A stretch of 64,000 bases of DNA from Streptomyces hokutonensis (GCF_000376565.1 NZ_BARG01000044.1:181712-245711), one strand, 5' to 3'; counted from the stretch's first letter, positions 23,983 to 32,706 are shown. Notes: a model not told the origin generated them from the sequence alone. A program made the numbers and translations.

Positions 23983-24594
23983 ATGAGTGAAACGAAATCC
24001 CGGAACGTGATCGCGATTCGGTTCGCCGATGACGACAAGACATACCGCGCACTGGCGCTGCTGAAGAACGCCGATACCGATGGTCTCGTCGACGTCCACG
24101 CCGCCGTCGTGATCGAACGGAGGGCTGACGGCACCCTTGAGATCATGGACGGAACCGGCCAGGTGACGGCGGCGGGTGTGACCAAGGGCAGCCTCATCGG
24201 CCTGCTCGTGGGCCTTCTGGGCGGGCCGTTCGGAGTCCTGCTGGGCTGGGGCGCGGGCGCCCTGGTCGGTGGTGTCATCGATGCGCACAAGGCATCCGAC
24301 ACCGACGCTGCCATCAGCGAGCTGGCCAGGACCGTTCTGCCGGGGCGGAACGCGCTGATCGCCGATGTCACCGAGGTGCGGGAGAGCGTCATCGACACCG
24401 ATGTCGCCGCGGAAGGCGGCACGGTGGTCCGGCGCCCGGCTCACGAGGTCCTGGACGAGTACGAGGCCGCCGGCGCGGCGGCCAAGGAGGCCCAGGCCGC
24501 CGCGGCCGACAGACTCCGTGCCGAGAAGCGCGCCGAACACCGCGAGGAGTTCCACGAGCGGTTGGAAAAGATCAAGGACAGGATCCATCTCTGA
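23983..24594 (+). CDS. DUF1269 membrane-associated protein
   Basis: ATG 23983 behind TGGAGAAATC gives 203 residues. The N-terminal alpha/beta domain has FADDDKTYRALALLKNADTD and VDVHAAVVIERRADGTLEI. A Gly-rich membrane hairpin follows (GVTKGSLIGLLVGLLGGPFG, then VLLGWGAGALVGGVIDAHKA), then a domain ending in a long charged helix (AEKRAEHREEFHERLEKIKD). This is the DUF1269 pattern, often encoded near stress genes in actinobacteria; function unknown. It diverges from the Clp cluster. Confidence 0.85.
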   Translation: MSETKSRNVIAIRFADDDKTYRALALLKNADTDGLVDVHAAVVIERRADGTLEIMDGTGQVTAAGVTKGSLIGLLVGLLGGPFGVLLGWGAGALVGGVIDAHKASDTDAAISELARTVLPGRNALIADVTEVRESVIDTDVAAEGGTVVRRPAHEVLDEYEAAGAAAKEAQAAAADRLRAEKRAEHREEFHERLEKIKDRIHL

Positions 24595-24868
24595 TCGTTT
24601 CACGAGGCCGGCTCCAAAACGGACAAACTCTTCACAGGCCGGCCGCCCGAACCGGTTGCCGAAACAGCCCGCCCCGGGGCCTCGCCGCGGAGACAGGACG
24701 GCGCGGCACCCGCCTCCCACGGCAATCCGCCCGAGGCGCCCTCCCGAACTCGAAGCGGTCCGCCGGCACCACGGCCGGTACACCGCATGCATCGCTTGAT
24801 CCACCGGCATAGCCTGAAAAACAGTGACGGCCATCGGCCCATGCCCGGGTCGCGAAGGGGTGAGACCT
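24595..24868. other. Intergenic region before molybdoenzyme gene
   Basis: No gene is recognised. GAAGGGG at 24854-24860 is the apparent ribosome-binding site for the downstream TTG start. Confidence 0.4.
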
Positions 24869-27178
24869 TTGAACGCCTCCGATGACGACCAGCAAGAGCC
24901 GGAGCCCCGGGTGGGACCCGTTCCGGCGGAGAAACCGCGATTCAGCCCCTACCATCACCCCGCGGCGGGCTGGGGGGCCGCCAAGAGCGTGACCCGGGTG
25001 CTGGTGAGCGAGGGCGCGCTGGTGGACGGGCCACGGGCGATCATGCGGATGAACCACGAGAACAAGGGGTTTGACTGCCCGGGATGCGCCTGGCCGGATG
25101 ACACCAAGGGCCTTCACCTGGACATCTGCGAGAACGGCATCAAGCACGTCACCTGGGAGATGACCCGCAAACGGGTCGGCCGCGAGTTCTTCGCCGCCCA
25201 CTCGGTGACCGAGCTGTCCGGCTGGAGCGACTTCGACCTGGAGGACCAGGGCCGGCTGACCGAACCGATGGCCTACGACCCGGAGTCGGACCACTACGTC
25301 CCCATCAGCTGGCACGACGCGTTCGAGCTGGCCGGCCGCGCTCTGCGTGAACTGGACGATCCGAACCAGGCGTCGTTCTACACGTCCGGCCGCCTCGGGA
25401 ACGAGGCCACCTTCCTGTACCAGTTGATGGCCCGTGAACTGGGCACGAACAACCTGCCCGACTGCTCGAACATGTGCCACGAGGCGAGCGGTCGCGCCAT
25501 GCAGGCGTCCTTGGGCACCGGCAAGGGGACCGTCGACCTGAAGGACTGGGAGGCCACCGACGCCCTGTTCATCATGGGCGTCAACGCCGCCTCGAACGCG
25601 CCGAGGATGCTCACCGCCCTCGCCGAGGCATACCGTCGTGGCGCCCAGATCGTGCACGTCAACCCGCTGGTCGAAGCAGCCGCCACCCGCACCATCGTGC
25701 CGCACGACTTCACGGACATGGCCCTCTTCAAGGCGACCCGGACCAGCACCCTGAACCTTCAGCCCCGCGTCGGCGGCGACATGGCGCTCCTGCGCGGCAT
25801 GGCCAAGGCGGTCCTGGAGTGGGCCGGAACCGATCCCAAGGCCGTGGACCAGGAGTTCATCGACCGGCACACGGCGTACTTCGACGAGTACCGGGCGGTG
25901 TGCGAGGCCACGTCCTGGGAGGAGATCGAGCATCAGTCCGGTGTCGGCCGGGACGACATCCTCAAAGCGGCCCGGGTCTACCGTGACGCCGACCGCAGCA
26001 TCGTCAGCTGGTGCCTGGGCGTCAGCCAGCACGAACACGGTGTCGACACCGTCCGGGAGATCGTCAACCTCCTTCTCCTGCGCGGGAATCTGGGCCGGGA
26101 GGGAGCCGGACCGTCACCGGTGCGAGGGCACAGCAACGTCCAGGGCAACCGGACGTGCGGCATCGACCACCGGCCCACCGAGGAGTTCCTGGACCGCCTG
26201 GCCGAGGTCTGCAAGATTGACCCGCCCCGCGAGCACGGCCTGGACACCGTCGCCACCATCCAGGCGATGCACCGCGGCGAGGTGAAGGTGTTCGTCGGCA
26301 TGGGCGGCAACTTCGCCCTCGCCGCACCCGACACCGTCTACACCTACGAGGCCCTGCGCATGTGCGACCTCACGGTCCAGGTGAGCACCAAGCTGAACCG
26401 CAGTCACCTCGTCCACGGCCGGCGGGCGCTCATCCTGCCGTGCCTGGGCCGGACCGAGAAGGACCACCAGAAAGGCGGCATCCAGAGCACCTCGGTCGAG
26501 GACTCGATGAGCATGGTCCACCTCTCCGTCGGCATGAAGCGCCCCGCCTCGCCGCACCTGCTCTCCGAGCCCGCCATCATCGCCGGCATGGCCCGCGCGG
26601 CCCTCCCGGACAGCAACACGCCCTGGGAGTGGTACGTCGAGGACTACGACCGCATCCGCGACACCATGGCCCAGGCCCTCGACGGCTTCGAGGACTGCAA
26701 CCGCCGGGTGCGCCTGCCGCTCGGGTTCCGCATCAAGCAGCCCGCCCGCGAACTGGTCTTCCTCACCCCGACGGGCCGCGCCGAGTTCTCCACCGCCACC
26801 CTGCCCGACGTGGTCCCCGCCCCGGGCACCCTGGCGCTGGGCACCATGCGCTCCCACGACCAGTGGAACACGACGATCTACTCCGACAACGACCGCTACC
26901 GGGGCATCAAGAACCTGCGCACACTCGTCTTCATGAACCAGGACGACATGCGGGAACGGGGCCTGTCCGAACTCGACCCGGTCGACATCACCAGCACCGC
27001 CAAGGACGGCAGCCACCGTCACCTCAACGGCTACCTGGCCATTCCCTACGACATCCCCCGCGGCTGCGCGGCCGGCTACATGCCGGAGATGAACGTACTG
27101 TGCGCGATCGGCGACTACAGCACCCAGAGCGACCAGCCACTGATGAAACACGTCAAGGTCACCATCACCGCCGCCTGA
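24869..27178 (+). CDS. FdhF/YdeP-family molybdopterin oxidoreductase
   Basis: A TTG start at 24869 fits GAAGGGG upstream and gives about 769 residues. GTG 24824 would add 15. The protein has the FdhF/YdeP layout. An N-terminal CPGCAWPDD motif near residue 70 replaces the four-cysteine Fe-S cluster of classical formate dehydrogenase. Molybdopterin motifs follow: SFYTSGRLGNEATFLYQLMA, CSNMCHEASG, VNPLVEAAA, GMGGNFALA, and C-terminal TTIYSDNDRYRGIKN. E. coli YdeP is linked to acid resistance. The Streptomyces relatives are annotated as formate-dehydrogenase-like, but the substrate is unproven. No electron-transfer partner gene is adjacent. Confidence 0.88.
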   Translation: MNASDDDQQEPEPRVGPVPAEKPRFSPYHHPAAGWGAAKSVTRVLVSEGALVDGPRAIMRMNHENKGFDCPGCAWPDDTKGLHLDICENGIKHVTWEMTRKRVGREFFAAHSVTELSGWSDFDLEDQGRLTEPMAYDPESDHYVPISWHDAFELAGRALRELDDPNQASFYTSGRLGNEATFLYQLMARELGTNNLPDCSNMCHEASGRAMQASLGTGKGTVDLKDWEATDALFIMGVNAASNAPRMLTALAEAYRRGAQIVHVNPLVEAAATRTIVPHDFTDMALFKATRTSTLNLQPRVGGDMALLRGMAKAVLEWAGTDPKAVDQEFIDRHTAYFDEYRAVCEATSWEEIEHQSGVGRDDILKAARVYRDADRSIVSWCLGVSQHEHGVDTVREIVNLLLLRGNLGREGAGPSPVRGHSNVQGNRTCGIDHRPTEEFLDRLAEVCKIDPPREHGLDTVATIQAMHRGEVKVFVGMGGNFALAAPDTVYTYEALRMCDLTVQVSTKLNRSHLVHGRRALILPCLGRTEKDHQKGGIQSTSVEDSMSMVHLSVGMKRPASPHLLSEPAIIAGMARAALPDSNTPWEWYVEDYDRIRDTMAQALDGFEDCNRRVRLPLGFRIKQPARELVFLTPTGRAEFSTATLPDVVPAPGTLALGTMRSHDQWNTTIYSDNDRYRGIKNLRTLVFMNQDDMRERGLSELDPVDITSTAKDGSHRHLNGYLAIPYDIPRGCAAGYMPEMNVLCAIGDYSTQSDQPLMKHVKVTITAA

Positions 27179-27244
27179 GATACGGACTCGATGGCGTACA
27201 GCCGACAGGGCAACGACGGGGTGTCTCCAGCTCGCAGCGGTCCG

Positions 27245-28471
27245 TCAGGGAGTCAGAGGTGGCGGGCGCTGCTCCAGGAGGGTGGGGAAGGTGCCCACGG
27301 CGTCGAGTGCCATGGAGAGTTCGGCGACGATCCTCGGGTCGTCCAGGGGACCGCGCAGGAACTCCTCCAGGCGGTGCATGCGATAGCGCACCGTGTTCTG
27401 GTGGCAGTACAGAGCCCGTCCCGCCTCGGCCGCCGATCCGTGTGCTCCGAGCCATGCCCGGGCGGTGGCGAGCAGAGTGGTGCGGTCGTCCTCGGGCAGG
27501 GAGAGCACGCCGCCGAGAATGCGGTGGACGGCGCGCTGAGTGGTTTCCAGGTTGTGCATCACCAGTTCCGTCAGAGGTGTGTCGTCGAGCTGGCGCACCG
27601 CCGCACAGCCTGGGGACAGTGACTGCGCAGCGACTTGCGCGTACCGCAGCGCACGGCTCGTCTGGTCGAGACGGTCGTAGAGCGGGCTCACGCCCACGCG
27701 GCCTGTCGCGACGGCGCGTACGGCATCGAGGATCCGTTCCACCGGCTGCCGTTGCGGGCAGGAGAGCACCCCTGTCTCGGAACTCGGCTGCGCACGCCAC
27801 GCCGATCCGACGTCGAGGGCTCGTAACTGGCTGTCCAGTCCCGGCAGTGGCGGATCGCCGACGGTGAGGGCCTCGGCGGTCACGACGAGAAACGATCCCT
27901 GGAACGGGAAGTCGAGCATGCGTGCGACTTCCCAGATGGTGTCGCTGTCCGAGGAGGGCCCGTCGATCAGCTCGGCGACCAGGGCGGAGCGGCGCCGGTC
28001 GGTCTCCACCATCCGTTCCGCGAGCGTTTCCCGGTAGGCGTTGGTGAGGACCGAGGACTGCGCGTCGGCGATGTCCCAGATCTGCCCCGCCGATTCCAGG
28101 AGCGCGTCGGGCGCGTCTCCGCCCAACTTCCTGGCCTCAAGGAGGAGTTGCTCCCAGAGGTGTTGGGCGCCCAGGCGGTAGGCACGCAGGATCTCCGGCA
28201 ACGGCGCGTTCTGCAGGGCGCGTTTGCGGCCCGTCTCCGCGGGCCCGGACAGGTCGATCGACGGCACGTCGGGGTCGGCCAGGTAGCTGATGGAGCCATG
28301 GAAGTTGTGGCGCATGGACGCGCGCAGGTCCTCCGGGCGCACCACCATCGTTCGGTAGAACTCAATGTTCTCGTAGGTCAGTTCGGCCATCTCCGCGGCG
28401 ATGGCATCGAGCCTGCCGAGCAGGATCTTGGCCAGCTCGGCCACCAGGCGTCTGGGCGCTGTCACGTGCAC
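27245..28471 (-). CDS. PucR/CdaR-type transcriptional regulator
   Basis: The reverse-strand gene gives 408 residues with an N-terminal helical domain (ELAKILLGRLDAIAAEMAEL, then RTMVVRPEDLRASMRHNFHG). A GGDEF-like middle domain and the PucR HTH at the C-terminus follow (LGAHGSAAEAGRALYCHQNT, VRYRMHRLEEF). It is convergent with the molybdoenzyme gene and divergent from the ligase-like operon, which is its likeliest target. It shares its layout with the regulator at 17811-19034. Confidence 0.85.
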   Translation of the reverse strand: MHVTAPRRLVAELAKILLGRLDAIAAEMAELTYENIEFYRTMVVRPEDLRASMRHNFHGSISYLADPDVPSIDLSGPAETGRKRALQNAPLPEILRAYRLGAQHLWEQLLLEARKLGGDAPDALLESAGQIWDIADAQSSVLTNAYRETLAERMVETDRRRSALVAELIDGPSSDSDTIWEVARMLDFPFQGSFLVVTAEALTVGDPPLPGLDSQLRALDVGSAWRAQPSSETGVLSCPQRQPVERILDAVRAVATGRVGVSPLYDRLDQTSRALRYAQVAAQSLSPGCAAVRQLDDTPLTELVMHNLETTQRAVHRILGGVLSLPEDDRTTLLATARAWLGAHGSAAEAGRALYCHQNTVRYRMHRLEEFLRGPLDDPRIVAELSMALDAVGTFPTLLEQRPPPLTP

Positions 28472-28646
28472 GTGGCCGAGCCTAGGGCAGCGTCAGGCAC
28501 GGGTTTCTCGCCAACGACTGAGTCCCTGCTCGGTCGTTGTCGACGGGCACAGAAAAGGGTGTCGATGACGACATGGTGTCCGGCAGGTCCTTGTTGCGAG
28601 GATCGTCACGTAAAGATCAGACCTGCGTGCATGAAAGCGACCTGAC

Positions 28647-29390
28647 GTGAGCAATCTCGCCACTGCCCTGGCGGAAGCGGCCGAACGACACCCACAGCGA
28701 CCGGCGGTGCGCGTCGACGAGAGTGTCCTGAGCTATGCCGAGTTGGACGAGCTCAGTGCCCGGGTGGCCGGCGGACTGCTCGCCCACGGCGTGCGCCCCG
28801 GCGATCGCGTGGGGATGAGACTGCCCAATGTCCCGGCCTTTCCCGCCCTCTGTTTCGGTGCTCTGCGCGCCGGGGCGATCGTCGTGCCGCTCTACCCCCG
28901 GCCCCGGCTGCTTGCGCCGCGGCCCCGGGGCACCGCCTGCGGTGCACGACTTGTCTTCCATGCATCAGACGCCGAGCGGGCCCAGGAAGCCGAGACGGGT
29001 GACACGACGCTCGTACCGATCAGCCCCGCTTTCCTCGACCAGGTGGCCTTCTGGCCCCACCACCCCGCCGTGGTCGACCGTGCCGATGACGACCCGGCAG
29101 TCATTCTCTGCACGGGGGAAGCCGTCAAGGGTCCGTGGGGCACCGTGCTCACGCATGGCGCAATGCACAGCAATCCGGCCCTGACCGCCAGGGTGCTGTT
29201 CGACGAGGCAGCTGTGGACGACGCCTCGGAATCTGTGCCGGCATTCCCCTGCGACGGCCGGACCTACGGCCTCAGCGCGGTGCTCCTGGCCACGGCATGC
29301 CTGCCTGCGGGACCAACACCCCCCACACCGGCCGCACCCGACGAGTCAGCCGCCACGACGCTTGCACCCGACGCCGGGAGCGGGCGTTGA
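28647..29390 (+). CDS. Half-size, degenerate acyl-CoA-ligase-like protein
   Basis: GTG 28647 opens 247 residues that match the N-terminal half of AMP-forming acyl-CoA ligases: LAEAAERHPQRPAVRVDESV, LSYAELDELSARVAGGLLAH, RPGDRVGMRLPNVPAF. Where the P-loop YTSGTTGxPKG is expected it has CTGEAVKGPWGTVLTHGAMH, so the core ATP motif is degenerate. The chain ends in Pro/Ala-rich sequence without the C-terminal catalytic half. Enzymatic adenylation is unlikely. The TGA (29388-29390) overlaps the TTG start of the next ORF, which suggests it is kept as part of an operon. Confidence 0.6.
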   Translation: MSNLATALAEAAERHPQRPAVRVDESVLSYAELDELSARVAGGLLAHGVRPGDRVGMRLPNVPAFPALCFGALRAGAIVVPLYPRPRLLAPRPRGTACGARLVFHASDAERAQEAETGDTTLVPISPAFLDQVAFWPHHPAVVDRADDDPAVILCTGEAVKGPWGTVLTHGAMHSNPALTARVLFDEAAVDDASESVPAFPCDGRTYGLSAVLLATACLPAGPTPPTPAAPDESAATTLAPDAGSGR

Positions 29391-29521
29391 CGCTCCGGCG
29401 GCAGGTCCTGACCGTGCTCAAGGAGAGCGACATCCTCGACGATGCCGAGCGGGCAGCCCTCGTGGCCGCCCGCGCCGCCCAGCTCGCCGCGGGCGACAAC
29501 CCACCCCCAGCGAGGTCATGA
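29387..29521 (+). CDS. Micro-ORF A of the ligase-like/glycosyltransferase operon
   Basis: TTG 29387 overlaps the preceding stop (TTGA). The 44 residues LTLRRQVLTVLKESDILDDA and ERAALVAARAAQLAAGDN form a helical, charged peptide. Its TGA overlaps the next ATG (ATGA at 29518-29521). No family is recognised. Evidence for translation is the chain of overlapping start/stop codons. Confidence 0.45.
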   Translation: MTLRRQVLTVLKESDILDDAERAALVAARAAQLAAGDNPPPARS

Positions 29522-29658
29522 CCGTGGCGTTCCAGGAGTTCGCGTTCGTCATCGACACCGATCAGACCCGCCCCGCCCGGCATGAATCCGGGCCGGCCGC
29601 AGGGAACCCGGACCGGCTGTACGGCCTGTACGAGGAGATCCAAGGAGACCCCCGGTGA
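29518..29658 (+). CDS. Micro-ORF B, possible peptide substrate or accessory protein
   Basis: ATG 29518 opens 46 residues: MTVAFQEFAFVIDTDQTRPA, RHESGPAAGNPDRLYGLYEE and IQGDPR. It has a leader-like acidic end and no Cys. Its stop overlaps the GTG of the glycosyltransferase (GTGA at 29655-29658), so the two are translationally coupled. A role as a modified peptide or as a small partner of the glycosyltransferase is conceivable, but there is no direct evidence. Confidence 0.45.
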   Translation: MTVAFQEFAFVIDTDQTRPARHESGPAAGNPDRLYGLYEEIQGDPR

Positions 29659-30770
29659 ACCCCGCTGTCCCCCCACCGTCGCGGCCCCTGGCCGCGACCT
29701 TCATGGACCTGCCCGCAGGCAGCCCCGGCGGCAGCGCCGGACGCTACCTCAGTCTCTATACCGGCGAGAGCCCTCTCATTCCGGCCCGTGCCTTCATGCT
29801 CGCTCCCACCGACCCCCGCTTCCGCCTCCCGGGCGGACTGCACCTGCTGTCGGTGGCAGGCAAGTGCCTTCACGGCCCGGCCTTCGGCCGCTACGTCCTC
29901 GCCCTGCGCAGGGCTCTCACGGCCGCACTCGACCCGGCCCGGATCGGCGTCCTGCACCTGCAGCACCTCACCTTCGGCGCCACCCCGGCCCTGATCAGGG
30001 CCCTCCCCGCGCACCCGAGGATCGCCCTCGTCCACGGCACCGACCTGATCTGCGCCAGGACGCACCGCGACCAGATGCAGATCCTGCGCGAGACCGCACG
30101 GGCCGCCGATGCCATCGTGGTGCCCACCGCTGCGATGGCCGACCTCCTGCTCAAGCTCGCCCCGATCGACCGCCGCAAGATCACTCACATCCCGTGGGGC
30201 ATCCCCGACCACCTGCTGACCGCGCCGCCTGCCAGGCCGCCCCGTTCGCCGACGAGCCATCTGCGACTGCTGTACGCAGGACGACTGACCGCCGAGACGG
30301 GCGCCGCACACCTGGTCAGCCTGGCCGCGATCCCCGGTGTCGAGTTGAGCGTCGCCACCCCCCAGACCCAGTTCCAGGCGCTGGCTCCGCTTCTGCAGCG
30401 CACCGGGATGCGGATCCGCTACCTCGGCTGGCTGCGCCGCCCACAGCTGTGGCGGTCCTTCACCGAGCACGACGTGCTCGTGAAGCCGGCGCTCGCACCG
30501 GAGACCATGGGGTTGGTGACCCTCGAAGCCCAGGCTTGCGGGCTGCCCGTCCTCTACCAACCGGTTCCGGGCCTCACCGAGACCCTGGCCGGCTCCGGGA
30601 TGGCGACCGACTTCACCCGCACCGCTCCCCTCGCCCGCGACATCGAGCGCCTGCGGACCGCCCCCGGACTGTTGACCGCCCTGCGGCAGGCCGGATACGC
30701 GAATGCCGCCCGCTACCCCCTCTCCGCAACCGCACACGCCCTGGACGAACTCGGCCGCCAGCTCACCTGA
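29655..30770 (+). CDS. GT4-type (GT-B fold) glycosyltransferase
   Basis: GTG 29655 overlaps the preceding stop. The 371 residues show a GT-B enzyme: an N-terminal domain with SPGGSAGRYLSLY, an interdomain segment IVVPTAAMADLLLK, and HIPWGIPDHLL. The nucleotide-sugar domain has LRLLYAGRLTAETGAAHLVS, IRYLGWLRRPQLWRSFTEHD, VLVKPALAPETMGLVTLEAQ and ACGLPVLYQPVPGL. This is the GT4 E-x7-E-type motif. No membrane segment is visible. Acceptor unknown; co-translation with micro-ORF B makes a peptide acceptor worth considering. Confidence 0.8.
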   Translation: MNPAVPPPSRPLAATFMDLPAGSPGGSAGRYLSLYTGESPLIPARAFMLAPTDPRFRLPGGLHLLSVAGKCLHGPAFGRYVLALRRALTAALDPARIGVLHLQHLTFGATPALIRALPAHPRIALVHGTDLICARTHRDQMQILRETARAADAIVVPTAAMADLLLKLAPIDRRKITHIPWGIPDHLLTAPPARPPRSPTSHLRLLYAGRLTAETGAAHLVSLAAIPGVELSVATPQTQFQALAPLLQRTGMRIRYLGWLRRPQLWRSFTEHDVLVKPALAPETMGLVTLEAQACGLPVLYQPVPGLTETLAGSGMATDFTRTAPLARDIERLRTAPGLLTALRQAGYANAARYPLSATAHALDELGRQLT

Positions 30771-30977
30771 CGGTCTCTCCAGCCTGCCCCCGGCGCAGTT
30801 GTCGACCGCTGGAGGCTTGGCCACGACGCCGAGTCCAGCTCCTGGGGCCAGCAGCCTCAGTTCCCCCATCCGAGGTGTCCCGACGACGACAGCCGCCGCG
30901 ACACCGCCCACCGCACGGCCTGGCCCGCCCAAGGCACTGGGCTGACCGGCGGGCAGCCGACGGCGAACAGGAAGACC

Positions 30978-31220
30978 GTGACGTACGCAGGCCAATCCGA
31001 TGACCCAAACGGCTTCGAGCCCGACGGGGCCACGACGACGATGTGGTTCACGCCCGTCACCCGTGTGTGGCGCAGTGGCAATGAAGCGGTTCTGCGTCCC
31101 GACCTGGAGCCGATCTTCACCGAACTCGCCCGGCAGTGGGAGACAGCCGGTCGGTTCGTCCCCGGACGGGCGGATGAGGAGTGGACGGCAATCGCCCGCC
31201 GCTACCTCCGGCCGAGCTGA
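30978..31220 (+). CDS. Hypothetical protein
   Basis: GTG 30978 behind ACAGGAAG gives 80 residues: MTYAGQSDDPNGFEPDGATT, then TMWFTPVTRVWRSGNEAVLR and LEPIFTELARQWETAGRFVP. Composition is that of a small soluble Streptomyces protein. No family is recognised. Confidence 0.45.
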   Translation: MTYAGQSDDPNGFEPDGATTTMWFTPVTRVWRSGNEAVLRPDLEPIFTELARQWETAGRFVPGRADEEWTAIARRYLRPS

Positions 31221-31325
31221 CCCGCATGCGTGACACGTACCCGTGCCCGGCATCGGGTTCATCCGCGTACAGGCCCGGCGATCGCGCGCGACGGCGCCTC
31301 GCTGCCTGAGCACTGACACAAAACC

Positions 31326-31520
31326 ATGCCGGGGCTCCCCACCGTGGCAGGAGACAGACCCGTAGCCCCACAACTCCGCATGCTGGGCACCATCGGAGAG
31401 GAGGACAAGTGCCAAAGGCTGTACGAGGATCTCGACACCGGAGACACCGTCGTGCAGAGCTGCCCCGTCACCGACCACGACGATGTCGCCCAGATTCAGA
31501 ACGTCCTTGACGGAGAGTAG
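31326..31520 (+). CDS. Truncated small Streptomyces protein
   Basis: ATG 31326 gives 64 residues. The part MLGTIGEEDKCQRLYEDLDT, GDTVVQSCPVTDHDDVAQIQ, NVLDGE resembles the N-terminal portion of short Streptomyces proteins commonly encoded beside XRE or DUF397 genes, which normally continue with a FVVVPRELL-type end. That C-terminal part is missing here, so a 3' truncation is likely. Confidence 0.4.
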   Translation: MPGLPTVAGDRPVAPQLRMLGTIGEEDKCQRLYEDLDTGDTVVQSCPVTDHDDVAQIQNVLDGE

Positions 31521-31543
31521 TCGTTTGGCGGGGGCTTTTCGCG

Positions 31544-32008
31544 ATGAGTGTTGCCGGGTGGGACGAGTCACTCGTTGGCAGTGACGTAGGTTCGGGAGGC
31601 ATCGGCTCCACGAGGGTGCCAGGCTGGGGAGGACGCCTCCCTCGGGGGCCCGACCCTATCGAGGCTGCCATTGCGGATCAGGGTGGCGATCCCGGCGAGG
31701 GCGGTGTGCTGGAGCTGCCGGCGGCCGACGTCTCGCTGATCGAGCGGATGCGCGCCGGCGACGACACGGCGTACGAGGAGCTGTACCGGCGCCACGCGGA
31801 CGCCGTGCGCCGTTACGCCCGCACCTGCTGCCGGGACGCGCACACCGCCGACGACCTGACCGCCGAGGTCTTCGCCCGCATGCTCCAGGCGGTGCGCGGC
31901 GGTTCCGGGCCCGAGCACGCCGTACGCGCCTGTCTGCTGACCTCCGTCCGGCGCGTCGCCGCGAACTGGACGAAGTCCGCGAAGTGGGAGTGTACGTCCG
32001 GGCCGTAG
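31544..32008 (+). pseudogene. ECF sigma factor, truncated after region 2
   Basis: The frame from ATG 31544 encodes sigma region 2: VSLIERMRAGDDTAYEELYR, RHADAVRRYARTCCRDAHTA, DDLTAEVFARMLQAVRGG. It then reads LTSVRRVAANWTKSAK before running into unrelated sequence (WECTSGP, stop at 32006-32008). Region 4 and any C-terminal domain are absent. The break coincides with an integrase-like fragment starting at 32011, so a recombination event probably cut the gene. Confidence 0.65.
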
Positions 32009-32010
32009 GT

Positions 32011-32065
32011 GACAGCGCGGACCTGAAGACGTGAGCGGGGTGGGCCGTTGGCGTCCTCCGAGTAC
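32011..32065 (+). pseudogene. Fragment of a tyrosine-recombinase-like gene
   Basis: These 55 bases align with 4046-4065 plus 4086-4120 of the recombinase-like gene, with a 20-bp deletion and three or so substitutions. The shared ends are GACAG and CTCCGAGTAC. It is the only part of that paralogue present. Confidence 0.7.
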
Positions 32066-32188
32066 CCCACCTGTGGAGTGCGTTGCGATCCTTGAGCCGG
32101 TGGCCAAGCTGTCCTGACCTGTGGTTTTGTGCGTGCGCAGTATGCGCGGTGCGGGCGTCATTCGACGCTCGTCCTGATGGTGTGTCAG
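32066..32188 (+). repeat. Long direct repeat, copy 2 (iterons deleted)
   Basis: It runs from CCCACCTGTGGAGTGCGTTG to GATGGTGTGTCAG and parallels 14329-14493, but lacks about 40 bases. Only one iteron-like TTCGACGCTCG (32161-32171) remains. Confidence 0.75.
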
Positions 32189-32328
32189 GTGGCTTGTGCT
32201 GCTGGTCGGGCGGCTTGTGGTGGCGAGGGAACGGGCGGCTCTTCCGTCGGCCGCCCCAGAAGGGCGACTTGGTGCTGTCCGTGCTGGGTGAGGATCCCCT
32301 GGACTTGTCAGGCGCGCTCGTCGGCCGG

Positions 32329-32350
32329 CACCTGCCCTGCAGGGCAGGTG
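32329..32350. promoter_or_regulatory. 22-bp perfect palindrome
   Basis: CACCTGCCCTG at 32329-32339 is followed directly by its exact complement CAGGGCAGGTG at 32340-32350, centred on a PstI-like CTGCAG core. No gene start lies within 100 bases. It could be an operator left from a lost gene. Confidence 0.4.
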
Positions 32351-32706
32351 TGCGTCCTTGAGGAGTGCACCGTCTGCGGCGGAGCGTGCGCTGGTGACGT
32401 TCACTTCGTACCGCTGGGTCGGCTAAACGGTCCCGGGATCGCCGGCCCGGGGCTTCGTGGCCGGCCGTCGTGGCCCGCTTTCGGTGTGGATCGGGTCAGG
32501 GCTGGAAGCGAGGGCGGTCGCACTGCCGGAGGCGGTCACCACCGGGACCCTGGAGGGCGGCGGCGGGACCCGGGTCGCCTTCACCGCGCTGATTGTGGCC
32601 GGAGTGTCGGAGGGGCGGGTGACTGTCGCGCTGGCTGTGACCGTGGAGTCCGCGGCTGACGACTGAGCCGTCGGCGCCGTCGCACCAGACATGTGAGCGA
32701 TCTTGC

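Noticed and set aside
32423..32692. Small reverse ORF rich in Ala/Thr/Ser, and its forward counterpart, as a secreted protein
   Set aside because: No signal peptide with a hydrophobic core is seen. Both strands are open because of GC bias, and no ribosome-binding site decides between them.
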